Shown in pieces: positions 16,220 through 22,648 of a DNA stretch of 40,967 bases. Made by a program: the position numbers and the translations under genes. The DNA comes from Rhodoferax sp. UBA4409. Lineage in GTDB: Bacteria > Pseudomonadota > Gammaproteobacteria > Burkholderiales > Burkholderiaceae_C. The stretch's first letter is position 1, and every line of letters starts with the position of its first letter. The notes under the pieces are model-generated. The model saw only the letters and a program-made list of their open reading frames with translations. It ran no database searches and was not told the origin of the DNA. The DNA lies in assembly GCA_002390825.1 (NCBI GenBank), contig DGQR01000245.1, forward strand, positions 1 through 40,967, read 5' to 3'.

Positions 16220-18379
16220 ATGAAAACCATCCGTTACTCCCTGGACCACGGTATCGCCACCATCACCTTTGATGAACCGGACTCCCCCGTCAACACCATG
16301 TGCCTGCAATGGCAGCAAGACATGGATGCCGTGGCCGCACAGGTGCTGCAGGACAAAGACAGCATCACCGGCATCCTGCTGGCGTCTGCCAAAAGCACCT
16401 TCTTCGCCGGCGCGGACCTCAAGGCGGCCATGCGCCTGACCCCGGCGGATGCACCGCGCATCTTTGAAGAAATAGAGCGGGTAAAGCGCAATTTCCGCAC
16501 CATTGAGACCTTGGGCAAGCCCGTGGTCAGCCTGCTCAACGGCACGGCTTTGGGTGGCGGCTGGGAAGTGGCGCTGGTAGGCCACTACCGCATCGCCGTG
16601 GACGACCGCAAAACCCAGTTCGGCCTGCCCGAAGTCACGCTGGGCCTGCTGCCCGGTGCCAGCGGCGTGACCAAGATGACGCGTCACCTGGGGCTGATGG
16701 GCGCACAGCCCTATCTGGTGGAAGGCAAAACCTTCAACCCCTCCGAGGCCAAAGGCCTGGGGCTGGTGCACGAGCTGGTAGCGCCCGGCCCCGACGCTGT
16801 AGCTGACATGAAAGCCAAGGCACTGGCGTGGATTGCCGCCAACCCCACAGCCCAGCACCCGTGGGAAGCCAAAGGCTACAAAGTGCCCGGTGGCCTGCCC
16901 AGCAGCCCCGCGGTGGCAGGCATGTTGCCGATTGCGCCCGCAGTCATCAAGAAGAACACCCGGGGCCTGTACCCCGCGCCCGAAGCCATCATCGCCTGCA
17001 TGGTCGAGGGCTTGCAGGTGGACCTCGACACGGCGCTGCGTATTGAAAGCCGGTATCTGGCCAAGCTCATGTCCGGCCAACAGGCCAAGGCCATGATCAA
17101 CACCTTCTTCTTCAACCTGAACGCCATCAAGAGCGGCCAGAGCCGCCCGGCTGGCGTGCCCCGCTTCAAACCCACCAAGGTGGGCCTGCTGGGCGCCGGC
17201 ATGATGGGTGCGGGCATTGCCTACAGCCAGGCCAGCAAAGGCATAACCACCGTGCTCAAAGACGTGAGCCAGGAAAAGGCCGATCTCGGCAAGAGCTACA
17301 GCGCCAAAATCACCCAAGGCCGTGTCGACAAGGGCCGCATGAAGCCTGAGGCCCAGCAACAGATCCTCGACCTGATCCACCCCACCGGCAGCGTGGCAGA
17401 CCTGCAAGGCTGCGACTTGATCATCGAGGCCGTTTTCGAGAACCGCGAACTCAAAGGCAAGGTCACCGAAGAGGCCGAGCCGCTCTTGGCACCGGGCGGA
17501 TTTTTTGCCTCCAACACGTCCACCTTGCCGATTACCGGACTGGCCAAAGCTAGCGCCAAACCCGAGAAATTCATCGGCATCCACTTTTTCAGCCCGGTCG
17601 ACAAGATGAAGCTGGTCGAAATCATCAAAGGCAAAGCCACGGACGATGAAACCGTAGCCCGTGCTTTTGACTACGTGCAAGCACTGGGCAAATTCCCCAT
17701 TGTGGTGAACGACTCGCGTGGCTTCTTCACCAGCCGCGTGTTCGGCACCTTTGTGATGGAAGGTGCAGCCATGCTGGGCGAAGGTATTCCCGCCGCGGCA
17801 ATTGAGAACGCAGGCATCCAGGCCGGCATGCCGGTGGGGCCCTTGGCCGTGCTGGACGAAACCGCCCTCACCTTGAGCCTGCACGTGATGGACCAGACCC
17901 AAAAGGACTTTGAGGCCGAGGGCAAGACCTATATCGCCACACCCGGTGAACTCGTAGTCGAGAAAATGGTGAAGCAGCACAACCGCCCCGGCCGCGCTGG
18001 TGGTGCGGGCTTTTACGAATACCCTTCTGAGAAAGGTGCCAAGAAGTTCCTCTGGCCCGAACTCAAAGGCCTGTTCGAAAAGCCCGATGTCGCTTGGAAC
18101 ATCACCGACCTCAAGGATCGTCTTCTCTACCGCCAAGCGGTGGAGACAGCGCGCTGCCTGGCCGAGGGCGTGCTCACCAGCGTGCACGATGCCAATATCG
18201 GCTCGATCTTCGGCATCGGTTTCCCGGCGTGGACCGGTGGCGCCATGCAGTTCATCTACGGCATGGGCATCGACACCTTTGAGGCACGGGCGGCCGCTTT
18301 GGCCACACAATTCGGAGGCGGTTTTGCCTTGAGCGATGATGTGCGAGCCGCCATCCGGCGCTTCGAGCCGGTGTACTGA
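16220..18379 (+). CDS. Bifunctional enoyl-CoA hydratase/3-hydroxyacyl-CoA dehydrogenase (FadB/FadJ type)
   Basis: 719-residue multifunctional beta-oxidation enzyme. The N-terminal crotonase domain (about 1-190) has the oxyanion region FFAGADLKAA and both catalytic glutamates, in GGGWEVAL and GLPEVTLGLLPG. The NAD-binding dehydrogenase domain starts near 318, with GxGxxG at 325-330 (LLGAGMMGAG) and catalytic His455 in GIHFFSPVDKMKLVE. C-terminal dehydrogenase domains run to the end. The length equals FadJ/FadB. It lies 73 bases after the thiolase, so the pair would form the trifunctional complex. No clear Shine-Dalgarno precedes the ATG, where the 46-base repeat sits instead. Confidence 0.94.
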   Translation: MKTIRYSLDHGIATITFDEPDSPVNTMCLQWQQDMDAVAAQVLQDKDSITGILLASAKSTFFAGADLKAAMRLTPADAPRIFEEIERVKRNFRTIETLGKPVVSLLNGTALGGGWEVALVGHYRIAVDDRKTQFGLPEVTLGLLPGASGVTKMTRHLGLMGAQPYLVEGKTFNPSEAKGLGLVHELVAPGPDAVADMKAKALAWIAANPTAQHPWEAKGYKVPGGLPSSPAVAGMLPIAPAVIKKNTRGLYPAPEAIIACMVEGLQVDLDTALRIESRYLAKLMSGQQAKAMINTFFFNLNAIKSGQSRPAGVPRFKPTKVGLLGAGMMGAGIAYSQASKGITTVLKDVSQEKADLGKSYSAKITQGRVDKGRMKPEAQQQILDLIHPTGSVADLQGCDLIIEAVFENRELKGKVTEEAEPLLAPGGFFASNTSTLPITGLAKASAKPEKFIGIHFFSPVDKMKLVEIIKGKATDDETVARAFDYVQALGKFPIVVNDSRGFFTSRVFGTFVMEGAAMLGEGIPAAAIENAGIQAGMPVGPLAVLDETALTLSLHVMDQTQKDFEAEGKTYIATPGELVVEKMVKQHNRPGRAGGAGFYEYPSEKGAKKFLWPELKGLFEKPDVAWNITDLKDRLLYRQAVETARCLAEGVLTSVHDANIGSIFGIGFPAWTGGAMQFIYGMGIDTFEARAAALATQFGGGFALSDDVRAAIRRFEPVY

Positions 18380-18400
18380 CAACCGTAAAACCACCTACCC

Positions 18401-19309
18401 ATGCTCGCCAAACTGCTGCAACGTTTTTTACTCGCTTTGGTGATTGCCGGCGTGGGTCTGGCCATGCTCTGGCATGGAGCCACGGGCGATATGCTCATTG
18501 CCACTTTGCTTTTGCCATGGCTGGCCGTGGTGCTGAGCACGGCCTACACCATGTTGAAGAGCCGCGCCCCGGCGGAACCGGCAGGCGCGTTTTACCGGGC
18601 CTGGTGGGGCGAGACCGTTGCCAACTTCCGCACCTTTGTGTTGCGCCAACCCTGGGCTGACAAGCGCCCGCCCCTGTTGCCTACTGACCCGGGCCCCACC
18701 CGGGTGCCGGTTTTGCTGGTGCATGGCTACTTGTGCAATCACCGGCTCTGGGACGATGTAGCCCCCCGCCTGCAGGCCCAAGGGCACACCGTACTGGCGA
18801 TCAATCTGGAGCCTTTGTTTGTCTCGATAGACCACTATGCGGCCCACATTGAAAAGTCGGTTCAGCACTTGTTGCAGCACAGCGGCCAGACACAGGTGGC
18901 CTTGGTCGGCCACAGCATGGGCGGTCTGGCGATTCGGGCATGGATGCGGCAACACGGCAGTGAGCGGGTGGCCCGTGTCCTGACGTTGGGCACGCCCCAT
19001 GCCGGCACCAAAGCTGCCAAAAAAGCCACGACACCCAATGGCCGCCAAATGCTGTTTGATAGCGCATGGCTGCAAGGCCTGGCGGAATCTGAAACTCCTG
19101 ATCGGCGCGCCTTGATCCGGATTGCGCTCACCCCGCAAGACAACATTGTGTTTCCCCAGCGGGCACAGGTCTTGCCGGGTGTGGAGCCGGTCGTGTTCGA
19201 CGCCATAGGCCATGTGCAAATGGTGAGTACACCTGCCGTGATTAACTGGGTGGCCACCGAGCTCCGCGACCTGCCCGCACAACCCACCCCCTCTGAGGCC
19301 ACTGTATGA
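18401..19309 (+). CDS. Alpha/beta hydrolase, lipase-like, membrane-anchored
   Basis: 302 residues. Two N-terminal hydrophobic segments (about 8-25 and 28-47) are followed by an alpha/beta hydrolase fold with the oxyanion motif LLVHGYLCNHRLWDD (about 106-120), nucleophile elbow GHSMG (about 168-172) and a likely catalytic His in AIGHVQMVST near 270. This resembles triacylglycerol lipases and related esterases. Its place 21 bases after the beta-oxidation gene suggests that it releases fatty acids for that pathway; this is inferred. Its stop overlaps the start of the next gene by four bases. Confidence 0.85.
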   Translation: MLAKLLQRFLLALVIAGVGLAMLWHGATGDMLIATLLLPWLAVVLSTAYTMLKSRAPAEPAGAFYRAWWGETVANFRTFVLRQPWADKRPPLLPTDPGPTRVPVLLVHGYLCNHRLWDDVAPRLQAQGHTVLAINLEPLFVSIDHYAAHIEKSVQHLLQHSGQTQVALVGHSMGGLAIRAWMRQHGSERVARVLTLGTPHAGTKAAKKATTPNGRQMLFDSAWLQGLAESETPDRRALIRIALTPQDNIVFPQRAQVLPGVEPVVFDAIGHVQMVSTPAVINWVATELRDLPAQPTPSEATV

Positions 19310-20130
19310 CCGACCTGACTGTCCGCAGAATTCTGATCGACCTCAACACCCCGTTTGCGGTGCGCTGGAATGGGGGCGACGCATTTCGCAGTGCGTTTTT
19401 TAATGCGCTGTCGATGAGCTTCCCGCTGGGTGAGCAGTACTTTATGGACTCGGTCCGCGCCGGCCTCAAAACCCTGCCCGAGGACCAGCGTGCACGCTTT
19501 GCCACCGAGGTGCAGGGCTTTGTGGGCCAAGAGGCCACCCACCGCCGCATCCACAGCCTGTTCAATGCGCAACTGACCCAGCAGGGTTTTGACAATGCGC
19601 TGGAGCGGCGCGCCACCCGGCGCTTGGAGGCCAATGCCCACCGCGATGTTCGTATCCATGTGGCGGCCACGGCGGCCACCGAGCATCTGACGGCCATCTT
19701 TGCCGATTGGATGCTGAGCCACCCAGAGGCCCTGGAGGGCAGCGAAGAGCGCCTCAAAACCCTGTGGCTCTGGCACAGCGCTGAAGAAAGTGAACACCGC
19801 AGCACCGCATTTGATGTGTACCACGCCATCGGTGGCAACCATGAATGGCGGCTGCGCCTGTTCCGCTACATCACGATCACCTTTTTCAGCGATGTCGCGC
19901 GGCAAACCGTGCGCAACCTCTGGCACGACAAGGCCTTGTTCCGCTGGAGCACCTGGCGGAGTGCTGCCAGCTTTTTGTTTGGCACCCGGGGGCTTATAAG
20001 CGGCAACCGTGCGCAATGGCGCGAGTATTTGCGCGAAGATTTTCACCCGGGCCAGCAGGATGGCGCCCGATCGGAACAGTGGCTGCGCGACAATAGTGCC
20101 CAGTTCACTGTGGTGGGGCAACCCACCTAA
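19306..20130 (+). CDS. PF10118-type metal-dependent hydrolase-like protein
   Basis: 274-residue protein resembling the Metal_hydrol family (PF10118). It is all-helical, with ferritin-like metal-ligand patterns: FVGQEATHRRIH (about 65-76) and HSAEESEHRSTAFDVYH (about 158-174), plus ATEHLTAIFADW between them. The family is annotated as predicted metal-dependent hydrolases but biochemistry is sparse, and a diiron oxygenase-like activity is equally compatible with these motifs. Translational coupling to the lipase (ATGA, 19306-19309) indicates a shared lipid-related task. Confidence 0.83.
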   Translation: MTDLTVRRILIDLNTPFAVRWNGGDAFRSAFFNALSMSFPLGEQYFMDSVRAGLKTLPEDQRARFATEVQGFVGQEATHRRIHSLFNAQLTQQGFDNALERRATRRLEANAHRDVRIHVAATAATEHLTAIFADWMLSHPEALEGSEERLKTLWLWHSAEESEHRSTAFDVYHAIGGNHEWRLRLFRYITITFFSDVARQTVRNLWHDKALFRWSTWRSAASFLFGTRGLISGNRAQWREYLREDFHPGQQDGARSEQWLRDNSAQFTVVGQPT

Positions 20131-20139
20131 CCTGCCTGC

Positions 20140-20754
20140 ATGCCGCCCAGCACGACCACCACCCCAAGCCTCACCCCGCGCGCGGCACCCCGCTCCAAAA
20201 CGGATCTGTTTGTTTCTTTCTCGCTGCTCGCCCTGCAGGGTTTTGGCGGCGTGCTCGCAGTCGCCCAGCGCGAACTCGTCGATCGCAAACAATGGCTCAC
20301 CGCCGAAGAGTTTGTGGAAGACTGGGCCGTGGCCCAGATCCTGCCCGGCCCCAATGTGGTGAACCTCTCACTGATGCTGGGCGACCGCTACTTCGGGTGG
20401 CGCGGCGCGCTGGCCGGTGTGGCGGGCATGCTGAGCTTTCCGCTGGTTCTGGTGCTGATACTGGCCGCTGCCTTTGCCGGTGTGGCCGATAACCCGCAGG
20501 CCCAAGGCGCACTGCGTGGCATGGGCGCGGTAGCGGCCGGACTCATCATCGCCGCCGGCCTGCGCCTGGTGCCGGCCCTCAAAAGCAATGTCATGGGCCT
20601 CGGCGCCTGCCTCGCATTAATGGCTGCCACTTTTGTAGCCGTGGCCTTGCTGCGCGTGCCGCTTATTTGGGTCTTGCTGGGCCTGGGCGGCTTGGGCTGC
20701 CTCTGGGCCTACCGGTGCCTGGGCCATCTCGCGGCCCAAAAGGAGGCCTCATGA
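20140..20754 (+). CDS. Chromate transporter family protein, first half-size subunit
   Basis: 204-residue CHR-domain membrane protein. The CHR motif is seen as LALQGFGGVLAVAQRELVDRK (about 30-50), with the second block AVAQILPGPNVVNLSLMLG (about 67-85). Five or six hydrophobic segments follow. Short-chain CHR proteins work as pairs, and its stop overlaps the start of the second half (ATGA at 20751-20754). The family exports chromate in some members; here the substrate is not proven. Confidence 0.9.
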   Translation: MPPSTTTTPSLTPRAAPRSKTDLFVSFSLLALQGFGGVLAVAQRELVDRKQWLTAEEFVEDWAVAQILPGPNVVNLSLMLGDRYFGWRGALAGVAGMLSFPLVLVLILAAAFAGVADNPQAQGALRGMGAVAAGLIIAAGLRLVPALKSNVMGLGACLALMAATFVAVALLRVPLIWVLLGLGGLGCLWAYRCLGHLAAQKEAS

Positions 20755-21347
20755 GCATGACCCTGACTGCTGCCCAATGGTTCGAGCTCTTCACGCACTT
20801 CGCCTCGCTCTCGCTACTTGCAGTGGGCGGCGCGATCACCACGGCACCCGATATGCAGCGCTTCCTAGTGGTAGAGAAGGGTTGGCTTGACGCCGAGCAG
20901 TTCAGCAACAGCATTGCGCTCGCTCAAGCGGCGCCCGGGCCTAATATTTTGTTTGTGCCGCTATTGGGTTGGACTATCGGCCTCAACGCCGCAGGCGGCC
21001 TTGGCGCCGGCTGGCATGGCTTGGGCTTGGCCATGTTGGGCGTGTTTCTGTCGATGCTGGGCATCATGCTGCCCAGCAGCATTCTCACCTTCACAGCCTC
21101 TCGATGGGGCCACCGCAACCGGGAGCTGCGCGCCGTACGCGCCTTTAAGCAGGGCATGGCGCCCTTGGTGATTGCGCTGCTGGTGGCCACCGGCTGGATT
21201 CTGGCGGCCAACCACAAAGCCGACACCCACCACCTAGCGCTCTGGGCCGTTACGGCGGTGAGCACCCTCCTGGTGTGGAAAACCAAGATCCACTTGCTAT
21301 GGCTTCTGGGTGCAGGTGCCATAGCCGGGTGGATGGGCTGGATTTAG
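20751..21347 (+). CDS. Chromate transporter family protein, second half-size subunit
   Basis: 198-residue partner CHR-domain protein, with LSLLAVGGAITTAPDMQRFLV (about 20-40) and ALAQAAPGPNILFVPLLGW (about 60-78), aligned with the same two blocks of the upstream half. An ATG two codons later (20757) is an alternative start. The two halves correspond to the N- and C-terminal halves of long ChrA, with opposite topology expected. The TAG stop overlaps the stop of the convergent lipoprotein gene within TTAG (21344-21347). Confidence 0.9.
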   Translation: MSMTLTAAQWFELFTHFASLSLLAVGGAITTAPDMQRFLVVEKGWLDAEQFSNSIALAQAAPGPNILFVPLLGWTIGLNAAGGLGAGWHGLGLAMLGVFLSMLGIMLPSSILTFTASRWGHRNRELRAVRAFKQGMAPLVIALLVATGWILAANHKADTHHLALWAVTAVSTLLVWKTKIHLLWLLGAGAIAGWMGWI

Positions 21348-21703
21348 CGCGGGTTCTCAAAGAACAGGTAGTTGGAGCCGTAGTCGCTGATTTCGAAATA
21401 CACCTTCTTCTCGCCGCTGTCCGCGGTGAAGTTCAGGTTTTCGTCCAGCACCCCATAGCCAAAGCGGTAGGGCCGCGGCTTGCCGTCGTCGGTCCCCATG
21501 GCGGTACTGAGTTTGTCAATTTTGATGAAGCGACGCACCAGCTTGTCCCCGGCGTAGAACTCCAGCACGCCATTGGTGCCGGTCCAGTTCTGGATCTCGC
21601 GACCCAGCTTGTTTTGTTGCTCCTGGGTACAGGCGGCCAAGCCAAACAGGACCGCAGCGCCCATTACCACTGCGCAAGCTGCTCTCAATTTAGTAGCAAA
21701 CAT
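21344..21703 (-). CDS. Small lipoprotein of unknown function
   Basis: 119 residues with a lipoprotein signal peptide ending in the lipobox LAAC (Cys25), then a small soluble domain (about 40-119) rich in aromatic residues (RFIKIDKLSTAMG, KKVYFEISDYGSNYLFFENPR). I do not recognise the family. The start at 21703 is fixed by GGGAG seven bases upstream, located inside the end of rlmB; the gap to rlmB is two bases, so they are co-transcribed. Codons 2-17 coincide with a copy of the 46-base dispersed element. Confidence 0.82.
   Translation of the reverse strand: MFATKLRAACAVVMGAAVLFGLAACTQEQQNKLGREIQNWTGTNGVLEFYAGDKLVRRFIKIDKLSTAMGTDDGKPRPYRFGYGVLDENLNFTADSGEKKVYFEISDYGSNYLFFENPR
21653..21698 (+). 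repeat. 46-base dispersed element, copy 4, inside a coding region
   Basis: Ungapped match, about 31 of 46 to copy 1 and 32 of 46 to copy 3, including the shared core CTGCGCAAGC and the end TTTAGTAGCA. Unlike the other copies it is not intergenic: it overlaps codons 2-17 of the lipoprotein gene on the opposite strand. Confidence 0.6.
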
Positions 21704-21705
21704 CG

Positions 21706-22506
21706 TCACACTCCCGGTTTTGAAAATGCAGGGACCGCCACAGAGCGCTGACGCAGCGCCTCGTACAGGCACACGCCGCTCGCCACGGACACATTCAGGC
21801 TCTCTACCGCGCCTTGCATCGGAATGCTGACCAACTGGTCGCACGTCTTGGCGGTGAGCTGGCGCATGCCGTCGCCCTCCGCACCCAGCACCAGAGCCAC
21901 CGGGCCTTTGAGATCGGCCTGGTACAGGTTGCTGGGGGCCTGGTCGCTAGTGCCGATGATCCAGATGTTGCGCTCCTTGAGCTCATTGAGAGTGCGCGCC
22001 AGATTGGTCACCATGAAGTACGGCACCGTTTCAGCCGCTCCACTGGCAACTTTGGCGACTGTGGCGTTGATGCCGGCGGCGTGGTCCTTGGGGGCAATCA
22101 CGCAGTGAGCGCCGGCGCCATCAGCCACCCGCAGGCAGGCACCCAGGTTGTGGGGGTCTGTCACGCCGTCCAGTACCAAAATCAAGGGCTGGGTACGTTG
22201 CTCCGGCGGGAGTTCGGCGTTGGCGGCTTCGAGGTTTTCGAGCAGTTCATCCAGCGAATGCACTTGTTTGAGCTCATGCACCCGCGCGGCCACACCTTGG
22301 TGGCCGTGGCTGCCGGCGAGTTTGGCCAGGCGCATGCCATCGGCTTCAATCACACGGACGCCTGCCTCAGCCACCCGCTCCAGAAACTGGCGCATGCGGG
22401 CATCACGGCGGGTGGGCTCGTAATAAATTTCAACGATGGACTTTGGCGCGGTCTTCAAACGCACACCGACGGCGTGAAAGCCGAATAGAACTTTGGGAGA
22501 TGACAT
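21706..22506 (-). CDS. rlmB: 23S rRNA (guanosine-2'-O-)-methyltransferase RlmB
   Basis: 266-residue SpoU-class (SPOUT) methyltransferase that uses S-adenosylmethionine to methylate the ribose of G2251 in 23S rRNA. An N-terminal substrate-binding domain (SSPKVLFGFHAVGVRLK onward, about 2-75) is followed by the trefoil-knot catalytic domain with motif 1 (DPHNLGACLRVADGAGA), motif 2 (VALVLGAEGDGMRQL) and motif 3 (SIPMQGAVESLNVSVASGV). The ATG at 22506 matches the usual RlmB beginning. An ATG at 22545 would add 13 residues and read through the palindrome at 22507-22523. The lipoprotein gene follows two bases after the stop. Confidence 0.93.
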   Translation of the reverse strand: MSSPKVLFGFHAVGVRLKTAPKSIVEIYYEPTRRDARMRQFLERVAEAGVRVIEADGMRLAKLAGSHGHQGVAARVHELKQVHSLDELLENLEAANAELPPEQRTQPLILVLDGVTDPHNLGACLRVADGAGAHCVIAPKDHAAGINATVAKVASGAAETVPYFMVTNLARTLNELKERNIWIIGTSDQAPSNLYQADLKGPVALVLGAEGDGMRQLTAKTCDQLVSIPMQGAVESLNVSVASGVCLYEALRQRSVAVPAFSKPGV

Positions 22507-22523
22507 CCCCCGATTATCGGGGG
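22507..22523. promoter_or_regulatory. Perfect palindrome abutting the rlmB start codon
   Basis: Seventeen bases CCCCCGATTATCGGGGG, eight perfect pairs around one central base, immediately before the ATG at 22506. In the rlmB mRNA it would fold into a GC-rich hairpin covering the place where the ribosome binds. If translation begins at 22545 it is simply coding. Confidence 0.55.
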
Positions 22524-22570
22524 TGGCGCCCGAATGCCTTCGCATCGCCGCCTGACGCTCCGACCACACC

Positions 22571-22648
22571 CGAAGAATTTCAACAAAAAGAGATTCATTT
22601 TTATTATTTAAAATGTTTTAATGTGATAAAAATTTAAAACAAAAACCC
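22571..22648. promoter_or_regulatory. Very AT-rich leader upstream of the histidine kinase gene
   Basis: About 15 G/C in 78 bases by count, against a GC-rich surrounding. It contains a perfect 14-base palindrome TTAAAATGTTTTAA at 22608-22621. No clear -35/-10 pair and no Shine-Dalgarno sequence could be assigned with confidence. It also forms the upstream side of rlmB. Confidence 0.6.

Noticed and set aside
15977..18394. An 805-codon open frame on the minus strand opposite the hydratase/dehydrogenase gene
   Set aside because: It is the antisense shadow of a well-identified enzyme. The translation is rich in His, Gly and Ala without any domain, as expected from the third-codon GC bias of the real gene.
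18862..20292. A 476-codon minus-strand frame opposite the lipase and PF10118 genes
   Set aside because: Low-complexity translation, spans the junction of two clear genes, and has no family resemblance.
20140..21347. Possible broken full-length chromate transporter
   Set aside because: The two halves have separate starts, overlap only by ATGA, and each carries its own complete CHR motifs. Paired short CHR proteins are a known arrangement, so this is not a frameshift.
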